DNA from: Owenia fusiformis
Lineage: Eukaryota > Annelida > Polychaeta > Sabellida > Oweniidae
Length of the DNA: 64,000 bases
Assembly: GCA_903813345.2 (NCBI GenBank)
Contig: CAIIXF020000002.1
Span: 33,126,109-33,190,108 of the forward strand
Direction of reading: 5' to 3'
Shown here one piece after another: positions 1 through 12,664 of the stretch. Below the pieces are notes generated by a model that was not told the origin of the DNA, did no database searches, and saw nothing but the letters and a program-made list of their open reading frames with translations. Position numbers and translations under genes: made by a program. How positions within the stretch are numbered: the stretch's first letter is position 1; every line of letters starts with the position of its first letter.

Positions 1-1222
1 TCTGTGCTTCTTTGATCTCTTATTCTGTTCAATTTCTCTCTTAATGATTGGAACCAAATAACTAATTTTTTCTGACATGCCTATATACTTTGGAATAGTT
101 CTACTTAGCATTATAAAATATGTATATGAGTCAAAAGGGCATAATTTGTAAACAATGCTCTAGATACCCAGTTTCGAACAGAAGTATGTCATAAAAATAT
201 TATCAGTACAACATTCACAAATTCTTAAGAACATATATATTGTATCCAAGATGGTGTCATACATGAATGACTTTATCAGAATGATGTCATATTTGAATTA
301 TAATTGACATAGCCCCATTCTTCTGCTAGAGACTACCATATATTTAAATTGAATTGAATTGAAATGTGCATTGGAATTCTAGAGGTATTACCTTGGGCTC
401 TCTTTCAGAATTACCACAAGCTTTCTGGGTATTACCATTCATAAATCTGTGAAAAAATGCTTGAATATATGTTTCATTAATTTAAAACTAATATCACACA
501 ATTGATAATTTAGGGGTGGTAAAATATTAGTATTATAGTTCATGCCAGTTTATTATACATGTATATATTATATGTATTCAATTTGACATGCAATATGCCA
601 CTAACTGATATCCGGTTCCAGTGCCATGCCCCTTTTGTACCCTCTAATTATCACGATTTAATTTTTGATTTGCTAAAAATGAATGAGCTTTTCTGGCATT
701 CTGACAAAGTTATGTTCTTGTTTTTTGCCATTGATATCAACCCCCCCCCCATTTCTGTTCAGATTTTATTTTGAACTAACTTGCAGTTCACCACCATGAC
801 AGTCCTCTCTCAAGGGTGCCTAAGTCATTATGACCGACTATAAGCATTATAACCAATGATCATCAGTTATTTGCTTTATTATCACAAATAGATTAAAGCT
901 TTTGTACAGAAATAGAACTGTAACAGGGTGAACTTTGTTAATAAATGAAAATGCATTTGTCTTGTCATCGTGCTAACTACTTTGTATTGATATGCTACTT
1001 TTCCTAGTTATCTCCAATTTAAAATGATGAATTCTGTGAGTGAAATGAGTGAATTCTGGGGAAATGGCCAAATTGGTAACCTCCAGTCACTCCAGACTCT
1101 GTGGGGCAAGGCAGATCCTGTCTGAACTCTGTGGAAATCAAAAACTGGGAGAAGCTAATACCTCAAGTCTTAACATTGTTAACAATTTTTAAACGTGAGC
1201 TTATATGTGGGTGTTTTTTCAG
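1..1222. other. intronic sequence upstream of a TFAP4 exon
   Basis: No exon was recognised here. The stretch ends in a pyrimidine-rich 3' splice site (AG at 1221-1222) for the exon starting at 1223, so it is read as TFAP4 intron. It is AT-rich and holds a run of ten C at 741-750. The bHLH exons of TFAP4 must lie to the left, outside the window. Confidence 0.6.
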
Positions 1223-4200
1223 AATCGTCAGATGAGGGAATTGGATTAACCGAGCGCGATGACTATGATGACATTAAGAAAGAAATCCTTGAATTGCGTA
1301 GTGAGCTCCAAAAAGAACGCCAACTCCGTCATTTAGCCGAAGAAAAAATGCTTGATATGCTCGAAGTTCAAAAATTCCAAAATTCAGTTGTTCCCTCGAA
1401 GGTTCCAGCGTCACCGCTCGCTCCATCAGATCCGGCACCCGTTAGCCCTGTTCACACGTCACCATTGGCCAAAAGAGAAAGTAGCACTGTAAGTTGTACA
1501 CTTTATCATTAAATCCTCCCACTATTCCCAATTGTATATTTTACTACTAAGAGTAGAGTGGAAGTGTGTATCAGTTGGATAATTATGAAAAAACTGTATG
1601 ATCATTGATGGGAACCTTTTTTAAAAGTAGAAATATTTACATTCATGAAGAATGTTTCTGGGTCATTCAGGGTCAATTGCCCCTAAATTATTCTCAATGA
1701 AATGTAGCAAATCTCAAATAAAAATGGGAGGAGTATATCATAATAGGATATTATATTCACCTTTTATCCAATGTAATGTGGATAAAGCATCGGAATGCAT
1801 ATATTTGGTCATAAACACAACCATTAGCGGATCTTGCCAAGAAATCTAACCACAGCATTTTTGCGGTAGGGAGACACCCAAATATTTTCCTGGAACTTGG
1901 CTTTGAATTGCCAAATTCACTTAGAACTAATCATTTTATAATTTGTTTACAATGAAACTTAATTCGATATTCATATTTACCACTTAAACTTCGTGCTACT
2001 AAATATGAAAGTAAAAAATTGGCACACTAGGGTAATCGAATTCCTTTGGCTGGATGGTAAAAATAATTATACTATTTATAAACTTGAAATGGCGATCAAA
2101 CATACATGCTAGTAGGTGTACTTCAGACTGGGTCATGTGACCTGGCGCTTTGCCAAGATGAGTAGGCGAGACTATGGATAATGTTGTATCTAAAGCCGTT
2201 AGTGGAGGATCTAGGAAAGATGCAGAGTTAATAACTAATAAGACATCTTTATGATTAAATGCAGTTCTTGGATAAAAGAAGTTTTATTCAGTTGGATTTT
2301 CTGTACAGAAACATTTTTCAGGTTTATATATTAGATTTTGGATTTCAGTAAATTTTTGCTAGTTTGATATATGCATATTTATAGGTTTTATTTGTTATGA
2401 TTCTACACTCAAATTCTCCATCTGCGTCTCCTTATTCAGCTCTATCTTTCTTTAGTTAAATAAAGAGTTTCGAATTTCTTGCATTTCTATACAATTAAGA
2501 GTGTTGTCTATTTGCCTGTTATTTTATTTCTTAAATGTTTTATGTAATTTTTATCTTATTTTACATTTTAAAACATAACCGCAAGCATTTTACTGACAGG
2601 ATACCACACTTGTATTCGTTATCAGCACCACTTAAACTTATCAGAAATTGAGTACTACGCACCTTTATTGTGACACCCACCCCTACTAAATATGAAGATA
2701 TAGTGCGTCTAAATAAGGAGAGTAAACTGGCTAACTATCTGAAGGGAAAATAACACAATTTAATCTGCATATAATAAAATCAAATCCTGCAATTTATTGA
2801 CGATTGGAGTCCAGTATAATTAATTAAATTATTGTTCTTCAGTGGAATAAATCCATCATTGGTTTATTTTCAAACAAACATGAAGCTAATTAATTTCAGC
2901 GTCCTTCTCCTGATCTTTGGATCAGCTGTTGTATTGCACTGAGTTTGGCCGGCTGCCAAAGTTTTAAACGTGGCGAAATAATAACAATAAATCTATCCAT
3001 CTGTTCTGTCTGGAGGTTCCCTTGGCTAATAAAGCTGTATCTTTGTAGTCAAATCCATGGGAATATACAAGGCAAGGCTTTATTTTAGTATTTTATATTC
3101 AAAATAAAAACTGAAGTTAGAAATGTAAGAAAATTTTCATAAGGAAATGGCAGCTTGCCAAGAAGTGCACCGATGCTACATTGGACGTCATTAGATTTGA
3201 AGTTGAGCCCATTTGAGATAAGAATTGTGAAATAATGAATCTGGCCTTATGTACAGTTGGGTGAATAACTAGACACATGCATTATGTTATTCTTACATAT
3301 TCAACCCCCTGCATATCAGAAAAGTATTGCCAGTCATGCTTATTCATTGATTAGGAGACAAAATGTTCTATAATGGGGGACATGATTTTTTGTAATAATT
3401 TTACTATGTTCATTATTTTCAACAATTTGGTATATTGGACCAATACATGTATTGATATATTTCATATTTTTATGTTGTGTTTTTTTAGTTTCACTGTGAT
3501 TAAGTCTGATTTATATTCACGTGTGCAATGGGAAACACGCCAAATAGGCCAGATGATCTCATTCTCATACATGATTTGCTGGATACAAATCAGAGATGAT
3601 TTCCTGGTTTTCATTCAGTTGACATCATTGGTTGCTATGGTATTTCTATAGTTACCATTATTAGATACTTTTGATAAGGTTTGATCCTGTTTTTCAATCA
3701 TAGATGAATTTGACATCACTGGTTGCCATCACGCTACAATGATTATAATTATTAAGCATTTTGTATTTGGGGCTGAACAATTATTCACCAAACAAATGAT
3801 GGATTTGTATTAAAAGCACTTGTTTACCTTTGGTTGCCCTGGTGATGGTCAGTAAATGATTCATCTCATTTCAACATTTCAATGTTAAACTGGCATATGT
3901 TTTGTCACTTTTGGCTCACATTCCACAAGGTCAGACTTCACAGGACTTCAAAACTGCAAAAACTGAAAACATCTATTTACAAATATGTGGAGACTAATGT
4001 GGCTTTGGTTCATTTAAGGTCAGGGTAAAAAATTGTGAATGAAGTTCCATGGTAGTTTCACTTTGCCATCAATAAAGAAAGAGATTAACATACAATTATG
4101 ACAACTGTATAAAAATAAATACATTAAATTATTTATGAATTTAAAAAGAATGACCAAAAATCACAAAATTATAAAAATACACTTGCAGTGGCAATTATAA

Positions 4201-7200
4201 AGTAGCATTTTATGCTGTGGAATTATCTTGTTTCCCCATTGGTAAAATGTCAATAAAATGTCCCTTGCATGAAATCTCAGCTGTTCATGTTTATTTCTTT
4301 GTAAATTCTGAATGAATTTCATGATTTTCTGCCATTTTCTTACAATTTTGACAAAAGAGCATCAACTTGACGACTGTTTTCTTAAATCTCTTCCAAATTC
4401 TCTCTCGACCTCTATTTTTCATTTTAAAACACTTATCCCCACCCCTCCTTCACATCTTTTTGAATGGGAGGCAATGAAAAAGTAATGAAAATGCAGTAAA
4501 AGTGTCCACTATAACTGTATATAACAATAATATGCATATAACACAATAACGATCAGAGACAACTGATCAACAGAGAGATAGATCACTAAAGGTTGTGCCC
4601 TTGTGTCATATTTATTATTCTGCACTTTATGTTGTCCCAATTGAATACAACATTTGGTTTATAGTTGTCCCATTGTGTCTTACATTGACCTATTGTCCCA
4701 TTGTCTAATTATATATCATAAATGAAACTTCAAGGTTGTCTCATGGTTTTTTAATTGCATCATTTTGTCTCATTGTGCTCTCAACCCAATATTTACATGA
4801 CAAGCTATATATGGTACCACACCACCAGTGTCCCAAATGTAATAAATATCAAATCATCAGCTGACAGCCGTCAGTTGATTTCATGAATGCTTGGACTTAG
4901 TCCATCTTGGATTTCCAAGGTATGAAATTATTGGTTATTGCAATATAAGGTGTAGCTTTATTCTAGCAAAACAATTGGAAGATTCCGGAACTATATTTCC
5001 AAGATTATGTCACCTGCACTTAATCAATAACACTTAATGCAATCTTGGGGGTGGGGTAACATTAAACTCTCATTCACAGCTTACCATTTGGGGTCTTATT
5101 CAACTTTGATTTGTTTATAACTGACTGGGTCTTATTAAAGAGATAATCTTAGTATGCATTTATCAGTTTTTTATTATTATGAATATTTTATTCCCACGCA
5201 ATCAAACATAATTTTTGCATTTCTTTGACAGATCTTTATCGATTATAATTTCTGGATCTGAGTTTATCTGAGTGCTATGTTCATAAGACCCATACAAGGA
5301 ATCGTCTGTTACAGTGCAAGTTATTAGGGGAAACAAGGACGAAGTAATCAAGCAAATTTTTTCTCTCTTTTTTAAACTTCAATGCCACTTGTTATAACAA
5401 ATAATTTGGTTTTGCAATATTTCAATTTTATTCTATAAATCTTTTTCAAGCAACTCAATATATCGGTATGAAAGAAAATGGTAAAATTCTCAAAAAATAC
5501 TAAAAAAATTGATCAAAGATGATCTGTGACCATCAATTTCTGTTGGATAATATGACCATATCAACGAAAAAAGGAGAGTGACAGGCATTTTGTTCAGTAC
5601 AGAGATGCGTAGGACTTGATTTCGAATCATGGTTATATAGTGATGAGAATCAATATCACTAGTTAATCACTCAAGGCTGAGCTATTGTTAGACAAGTCCT
5701 TACCCTTGGTTAAAATAAAACCTTGATCATAATGTTCTTTTAAATGGAAATTACATGGGAAAAGGTGGATTCAGCAAGAAATAAAGTCAGCATGCTTATA
5801 TCCCATACTCTAAGTTATATTGGAAAGTTATAAAACCAGGAGTTTCTTTGCAGATTAGAGAAAGGAAGAGAAATGTGTATGACCAGAGACATATTTTATG
5901 GACGCAAAATGACTTAGCTCCCACGATATCGTGATCAGAATTTCATACAATGTCTAATGCAATCTCTATAGCTCAAGTATAAAGTTTCAAGAAATATTCA
6001 AATGAAATCATATGTCTATTGTAATTGTAATGCGTTGTGTATTTTCATCATAAAGATGTGTCTTAAATTATTACTGAAAAAAATGTGTGTTGAATATGCA
6101 AGTGAGCTTTAATTAATGTTGATTTACTCAATTGATGTTTATATGCTTAATTTATGTTTATTTACATATGTGATATATCATTAATAAATCCATACCTTTA
6201 CACGAACATCTTTCCTTAATGGTGAGCTTTTTGATCGGTCCATATGATTTGAATACAGGGTGACCCAAAATAAAGTTTACTACCTACTTTTGGAGCACCC
6301 AGTATATATCATTATTTTCTGTTTAAAAGCTATTTAAAACACCAAATACATAGAACATCATTGGATAAAAATGATATTTAATGAATTCTTGTAAAGAACA
6401 GAAAATATTGAGAATTCCAAAAAATCATTTCTCTGGCAAATATTATCTGTATTTTACTTGAATTGTAACTTAAAACAGTTACTGATTTTAGTTCATTAAA
6501 AATAATAAATAACTAAAAAGTGACAGATAAATCTCAACATATATTTCCTTTGAATGTAACACAACCCACCGTTAGTGCAGATAATGGTCACATTGTTGTC
6601 TAGCCAAATATAGCTAACCTAAACATTATTAACTACAAATATCTAATCTATAGAACTAAAGCAATCAATATCTTACCTACTTTTTATCAATTTTTATTGT
6701 AAGAGGGTAAGCCAGATCCAGGGACGGGAATCCAGCTGGTTCATTTTTAGAAAATAAACGTGGTGCTTAATGATTGATTGTTTTGATTGTTTGCATTTAT
6801 TGTCCAAGTAGTACAACACATGGTGATTTAATGCAATAAACATGGTGATTTGATACAATAAACATGGTGATTTGATACAAAACATGGCGTGATGCATTGT
6901 ATTGAATCAGAAACATATCTTCATATTTGAACATGAATTTCTTTTTTTATTCATAAATTTGAATTTATGATTTCAGTGTTACGCACCACCTGTTGTACCA
7001 AGAAGGCATTCGATGGAAGAAACAACACGTCCTGAGACTGTTGCCATGCCGACCATTGTAGAACCGGTACCTCCTCCAAGACCAAGTGTTGTCATGACAA
7101 CGATGCAACCTGTCCCATTACCAGCGGTAACTCAAGAGCAACAACACCCCTACAATCTAAATAGCTCGATGTCACGTCGTAACCTGGAAACAATTGTAGA

Positions 7201-7489
7201 AGCAATCCGCCATCTTGAAGGCGACGCTGTTTTAGAGGATGCACCAGCAGCTGCAAAACCAATTAGCCCACTGAGGAGAGAAGACTCATATTCAGGGGAA
7301 GAATCAAAGTGTGAAAGTAGTTCCGGAGCCGATTCTCCCCCATATTCAATAAACATTCAGGCATCTGCCATAAAACAGGAGCTCCCAAGCCACAAGTATC
7401 CCATCACAATGCAGGTCCTTCATAGACCCACAATTCCACCATTTTATCACCTCCCTCACACCCCTATACAGTTAGTGCAGAAGTTATAA
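1223..7489 (+). CDS. TFAP4: Transcription factor AP-4, C-terminal part (two last coding exons)
   Basis: Two exons give one reading frame: 1223-1488 (enters with two bases of a split codon, ends on a codon boundary before GTAAGT) and 6977-7489 (after TTTCAG, stop TAA 7487-7489). The first starts with an acidic SSDEGIG stretch, then a leucine/charged coiled coil (EILELRSELQKERQLRHLAE) matching the second leucine zipper of AP-4, then a Pro/Ser linker. The second holds SRRNLETIVEAIRHLEG, closely matching the conserved TFAP4 C-terminal motif (human SRQNLDTIVQAIQHIEG), followed by an acidic Ser-rich stretch. The DNA-binding bHLH is not in the window, so the gene is partial here. AP-4 is a nuclear dimeric factor binding CAGCTG E-boxes (family knowledge). 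The tail after the acidic stretch, about 45 residues with His/Pro and a KQE sumoylation-like site, appears lineage-specific. Intron 1489-6976 separates the exons. Confidence 0.88.
1489..6976 (+). other. TFAP4 last intron (5.5 kb), no gene seen
   Basis: The intron runs from GTAAGT at 1489 to TTTCAG ending at 6976. It is AT-rich and no coding exon is recognisable on either strand. About 6256-6305 there is a short palindromic piece (GGGTGACCCAAAA against TTTTGGAGCACCC) that looks like a solo end of a TA-type transposon. At about 6815-6885 a 20-22 bp unit with AACATGGTGATTTGAT is repeated about three times. Confidence 0.6.
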
Positions 7490-7697
7490 CACCCAGTGAC
7501 CGCTTTCTGGCACCCTTGATATACAATTCACAGTGCAATCTCCTAACCCAATCTTGGCGGTAGCGGACAGTCGAACGCACAAATTATTTATCCGCTGAGG
7601 TTGGCAACATGCCCGTGGCTTATGAGTCACACTAATCCCCTAGCCCAGTGATCAGCCGTCATATCATCCTACAACCATTCACTTCACCATTAGTATC

Positions 7698-7711
7698 ATT
7701 GCCATGGTTAC
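7698..7711. promoter_or_regulatory. RFX X-box-like palindrome in the TFAP4 3' region
   Basis: ATTGCCATGGTTAC is close to the RFX X-box consensus GTNRCC(N)RGYAAC read on either strand, with one off-consensus half-site base. It lies 210 bp after the stop codon. A chance match cannot be excluded. Confidence 0.25.
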
Positions 7712-7984
7712 AAAGCATGTAAAGAATTGTTATGGAAATGTTTGTAAATATTTGTGAACTACAACTTATCATTTCCTGTTAATATTTTAAATTAATATAT
7801 TATGTGGGTGCATAACCGACAGAGTGTTGCCATAAGCTAAAAGAAAGCCTTTAGCGTTATATACAAAGAGGTTATTGGGTTTGTTAAAAATGCCAAGGCT
7901 ATAAAATTCTTGCCCAAATTGGTCGAGCCTATATTTGACTTAAACAAGACATTGTTTGTTATGTACCTACTGGGAATTCTGTCA

Positions 7985-8352
7985 AATGTCCACTTGTGGG
8001 CAGTAATGCACACTTGGTTGGCAATAATGCACACTTAGTGGGCAATAATACACAATTGGTGGGCAGTAATGCACACTTGGTTGGCAATAATGCACACTTG
8101 GTGGGCAATAATACACACTTGGTGGGCAATAATGCACACTTGGTGGGCAATAATGCACACTTGGTGGACAATGATGCACACTTGGTGGGCAGTAATGCAC
8201 ACTTGGTTGGCAATAATGCACACTTGGTGGGCAATAATACACACTTGGTGGGCAATAATGCACACTTGGTGGACAATGATGCACACTTGGTGGGCAATAA
8301 TGTACACATTGTGAGCAATAATGCACTTCAAGTTGGCAATTATCCACACTTT
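7985..8352. repeat. Minisatellite, 21-bp unit, about 17 copies
   Basis: The unit is approximately GGGCAATAATGCACACTTGGT. Variants (CAGTAATG, CAATGATG, ATACACAC, GGTTGGC against GGTGGGC) recur at distances of 63, 105 and 126 bp, so blocks of units were duplicated together. The unit is a multiple of three without stops, so several frames on both strands stay open for 60-145 codons; these are not genes. It lies 0.5 kb after the TFAP4 stop, possibly inside its 3' UTR. Confidence 0.95.
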
Positions 8353-8549
8353 GTGGGCTGTATATAGTGTAAAGTACATGTCTTGTAATACATGTAGAAA
8401 CTTGTGTACAGCTTATCATGTAAAGTATGATGTTCTATTAAAGTGTAATGTCACATGTAACATACAATTGCATAAGTTAGTGTGTATTGTAGTGACCTAC
8501 ATAACTTGAACTCAAAGGCAACACGTGTTCTTGGTGCCAAGTCATGTTG

Positions 8550-8563
8550 GTTGCTATGGTAAC
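8550..8563. promoter_or_regulatory. RFX X-box match
   Basis: GTTGCTATGGTAAC fits the X-box bound by RFX factors (two inverted half sites GTTGCT / GGTAAC). It lies about 1.06 kb after the TFAP4 stop and just before a possible poly(A) signal. It could serve a neighbouring promoter or be chance. Confidence 0.3.
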
Positions 8564-8566
8564 TAC

Positions 8567-8572
8567 AATAAA
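8567..8572 (+). promoter_or_regulatory. Candidate poly(A) signal for TFAP4
   Basis: This AATAAA lies about 1.08 kb after the stop codon. If used, the 3' UTR would include the 21-bp minisatellite. Other AATAAA or ATTAAA motifs occur in this AT-rich DNA, so the choice is uncertain. Confidence 0.25.
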
Positions 8573-8731
8573 TGGTTAATATTTGAATCAGTAGTAGATA
8601 CGGCAATTTCAATGCAAGTGATTTTTAAACCAAAATATTCAATTGAATAATGCCAGAAATATCTTACATCTTCTCATCCTTATATGGTCATTGTCAAACG
8701 GGTCTTACGTACAGCTTCTTCGGATGTTTAT

Positions 8732-8799
8732 TACAGGGTTACCAATTATCACAAACTTAAGACATTAAGCACCACAACTTGCATTCTGACCACCCTGTA
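8732..8799. mobile_element. Very short TACAGGG/CCCTGTA-ended remnant
   Basis: A 68-bp segment begins TACAGGGTTACC and ends GACCACCCTGTA, giving short inverted ends and a possible TA duplication. Similar TACAGGGTGACC ends occur singly near 6256 and 28144. It is probably a deletion derivative of a TA-inserting (Tc1/mariner type) element. Confidence 0.3.
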
Positions 8800-9332
8800 T
8801 TTATATATGTATTATACCTATGTGTTCCTCATATTTCTAGATAGTCATAGATTTACTTCAAATAGTATTATATATTTCATAAGACCAGTCCACCTTTTAC
8901 CACCACAATGTGTTCATTTAACTTGTGCAGTAAACATTGTCCCCCTGGATAAAACTGAGTGGGAGGGGGCTACAGTTTTGATGTAAGACTTCTTTGGCAT
9001 TACTCACTTTACAGAAATGGTTTGATCATATGGTCAATGCGATTCAATGCATGTAATTAACAATAATTGATAGTTAATGACACTTAAGCTCACAAGATAG
9101 CGCTCACATAGAGAGTGATTTAGATTAGAACTTTGATCTTGTATATTTCACCCAATTGAGAGAAATTGAGTGGAATAAATAGTATAAGAGAGTGTTGAGT
9201 GATTTTACACACGGAGCAGCATTTCTTTGAGGGCTTAAGTGGATAATATTATAATCAACCTGTATAAAGTTGGTAATTATACAAAGTTGGTAATTATTAC
9301 TTCTATGTAGTCTTCTATCCAATATCTCAAAA

Positions 9333-9671
9333 CATGTGAAAGACTAAGCCATGTAAATGACTAAGCCATGTAAATGACTAAGCCATGAAAATGACTAAGT
9401 CATTTAAATGACTAAGCCATGTAAAAGACTAAGTCATGTAAATGACTAGGCCATGTAAATGACTAAGCCATGTAAATGACTAAGCCATATAAATGACTAA
9501 GCAATGTAAATGACTAAGCCATGTAAATGACTAAGCCATGTAAATGACTAAGCCATGTAAATGACTAATCCATGTAAAAGACTAAGCCATGTAAATGACT
9601 AGGCCATGTAAATGACTAAGCCATGTAAATGACTAAGCCATATAAATGACTAAGCAATGTAAATGACTAAG
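9333..9671. repeat. Minisatellite, 17-bp unit with a 153-bp higher-order period
   Basis: About 20 copies of CATGTAAATGACTAAGC run in tandem. A variant block with TAAAAGACTAAG, then ACTAGGCC, then CCATATAAATG, then GCAATGTAAATG occurs twice; the TAAAAG landmarks at 9421 and 9574 are 153 bp apart, exactly nine units. A nine-unit block was therefore duplicated as a whole. Confidence 0.95.
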
Positions 9672-11900
9672 AGATATGTAGTTACCAAAATCCTGTATAT
9701 GTATTATGTACAGAATATGTAGATTAGATAGATAGAATTTATAACTAGCCTCTTTTTCACAATCAGAAAAATATCCGGTGTTTTAGTTAGTCCTATTATG
9801 TACTGAACTTGGTTCATTTGTTGCACCATTTGGATCATTTGATGCACCTTTCAAATGAATCAACTGGTGCAACTTGATTGCCAAAAATGCCATGCAGCTC
9901 ATGATAATAGATTTTCTAAATATGATTTCCAGCGCAACCAAAGTCAAGAATTGCTCGGTACATTTAGTGTATAACATTAAGAATGTCCAGATTTATGAAA
10001 CTGTTGAATATTGCCAAATAGATTTTGTTGTTATGAAGTTATTGATGATAATTGAAGTATGTGATGTATTTTCTGTATGTATTAATAGCGTGTAGCAAAT
10101 GCAATGTGAACATAATGACCAATATCTGGGTACTAATGTTCCAGAATGGTATCGAGAAGATCACTTACAACTTTTTATCATACACTACTAAGAGTACTAT
10201 TTCGTCAAAAAACATAACGTTTTAGGCATGCTGGGTAAATTTTGAAGCCATAGTATGTTACACTTCATTGATTATTTAAGTACAGTAACCAATACTGGGA
10301 TAAACGCCTGAGCTCATAACTTCATACCCATGCTTTCTGAGTTCCTTTTGCATTCATTCAACTTCACTTCTTAAAAGAGAGCTTCGTCTTCAGTAGTTTA
10401 TAACTAGACTGTGCACGGGGCAGTTTCTGAGAAAGGTTGTGCTATCAATATTAGAATGTAAGTGTATGGGATTATATCACAAGGAACATTGATACCTGGA
10501 TGGTTGTTATTGGTCAGGAGCGGAAGACGTCTGCTTTTCAGGTGAATATAACGTCATGTTGGTCATGTTTTAAAATGCCAAACAGAGTAAGAAGAAGGGG
10601 AATTAGCAAGGAATAAAGTAAACAGACATGAAGTCAACACTCTAAATTGTACGAAAATGTCTGAAAATTAAAGACTTCATTCAAATTTTTGAGTGAAAAA
10701 ACCATAACAAGTGTTGATTTCTTTAGGTTGAGCTTGGTTTCACACACTTTTCACTTGAGTTATGAATTGAATGTTTTATTAAGTAATTTTATAAAAAGAA
10801 ATACCACCCAGTGAAAAAGCTATCTTGCGGTTTCCTCTCATCTCGTAGATTCTTTGTTGCATCAGCGAGAACCATTGGGAGCTTAATGAGCAAAGATGCT
10901 AATCCTTTCTGCACAAAGCGAAGATAACATGAGGTTATATTATCTGAAATGTTAGGCACATGTTCTTGTATTATTTGTTAGAGAAGACATGTAAATTATG
11001 CCTATTGTTGACCAGTTTCATGAAATGTACTATTAGCTCAAATATTCAGTTATTGAAAATGTAATCATATAGTTAAAACATATTTGTACTGGATTAATCT
11101 ACATGTATGTGTATTTTTATTTTGGTAAAATCTGGTATGTATTTGTACAAATCAACATAAGAAATAACTTATTGTCAATGGTATGTTTTGAGAAATATTA
11201 TGTTATGTATTAATTCATAAAGTTACAAAAGAGTACTTTGAAAAACTGTTAAGCATTGGTCTTCAAAATGATAATATGTTAGTTGTGTATATCATATATG
11301 TGCTATCAATTTATGAAGTGTTCTTGTGCAAAAATATTGAATTTGCCAAATTTTTGAAGATATTTTTTTGTAATATACATTATAATATAATATACATTTC
11401 ATGTGAGTAAATAATTCTTGAAGAATGACTCTTATTGATAAAATGTCAAAATATTGTATATATCAACTGAGACCTTGCTTGTTTACACATTTTTATTTGA
11501 GAAGATATTTAAAAGAAATATGTGAGAGAATATTGATCCCATAAGCCTGATGGATTCTGGGTGAGTCCTCCATCATTTTGGAATTATGGGATGAATATTA
11601 ATCTTCAATAGTGAGTCTTGTAGACTTTATTTTTGGATAAATGTGAGTTTTGTTTTTCAACTATGATGCGTGTAATATCTAGGTAAGGCTTTATGGTCAC
11701 GTCACTACAATAAAGATAATTGTAGAAAATATAAAGACTTGCAAGTTTTGTTGAGTATTTCGTAAAGTTAAGAAGTGAATAAAATGAGATGTATCCAGGG
11801 GACAATAACAAACTTTCTTAAGTTAAGAATTCCTCACGTCCATTGTTCTGTAATGACCCTTGAAAACAAGTTGCTACTACAGTCCCAGCTGTAGGGACTT
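9672..11900. other. AT-rich intergenic DNA, nothing recognised
   Basis: Only short frames occur and none resembles a known protein or is supported by splice context. No repeat array was recognised apart from an alternating ATACATTATAATATAATATACAT-like run near 11375-11400. Confidence 0.5.
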
Positions 11901-11969
11901 GCCCTTGTGGCTCAGGGGTAGAGCATCCTCCAAAGTGGAAGGTCCTGGGTTCAATTCCCGCACAGTGCA
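11901..11969 (+). mobile_element. tRNA-derived SINE head or tRNA pseudogene
   Basis: The segment carries a good RNA polymerase III A box (TGGCTCAGGGGTAGAGC, 11908-11924) and a B box-like GGTTCAATTCC (11948-11958). The T arm (CTGGG/CCCGC around TTCAATT) folds only imperfectly. The 5' seven bases do not pair with the 3' end, and the anticodon loop lacks the U before the anticodon, so it is not a working tRNA. A SINE of the tRNA type, truncated or ending nearby, is the best reading. Confidence 0.5.
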
Positions 11970-12430
11970 TTGAAGTCTGGTTTGTTACACTATAACAATT
12001 GTCCCTAGGGTTGTTTCACTTTTCTTACTAAGGCATCATAATACTAGTATCCATGGTTAAAAGTTAAAACAATTGATTTAAGAATTCTTTACTCCATGAC
12101 GTTTCTGTTAATACATGTAGGCCCTTAAACCTCCTTCCCAAAATTAAAGTCTAAGTATCCATCCCAAAATTGATCTAATTTATTTGCAAAATTTCAAAGT
12201 GCGTTAGCCTATGCCTAAAAGGAGACTAAAATCTATCAATATGCCTGGAATCTCTAGAAAGACCATCTTTTTAGGACTGATGACAGACCCCTATCCCATT
12301 CCATTTCATGATCAAAAGATTGAGGACATTGTGACATACGATAAAAAACATCTAAACCTCTGTAAGTTAATAGCTCATCTTCAAATTATAATTGTCATAC
12401 TACAGCTCCCCGGAGGGTTCATTACATGTA

Positions 12431-12662
12431 CAGTAAAACCTGTGTATATTGAACATGTTTCATTCACTAGAGAGAGAGGTTTTCTTTAAGACAGGTTTAA
12501 CAGCCAAAACTGTCATGTGAAGTAATTTTGTAAGTGGAACACTGACCTATTTACTTAATGCTATATAAACATGTGTAAGTGGAGTACCTCTAAAGTGGAA
12601 CACTTTTTCAGGTACTAAAGGCATTCTCCTTCCAAACCTTTCAATGTATATAAGTATTACTG
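12431..12662. mobile_element. pogo/Tigger-like TA MITE, copy 1
   Basis: The ends read CAGTAAAACCTGTGTATATT and, on the other strand, CAGTAATACTTATATACATT, flanked by TA on both sides. The interior has GTGGAACAC and AGTACCTCTAAAGTGG repeats typical of non-autonomous pogo-like elements. There is no transposase. It is 232 bp long and related to copies at 15.4 and 41.4 kb. Confidence 0.6.
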
Positions 12663-12664
12663 TA

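Noticed and set aside
7959-8419. Overlapping open frames on both strands
   Set aside because: Produced by the 21-bp minisatellite; open in several frames at once, so no coding constraint.
11901-11969. Functional tRNA gene
   Set aside because: Acceptor-stem ends do not pair and the anticodon loop is non-canonical; kept only as SINE head or tRNA pseudogene.
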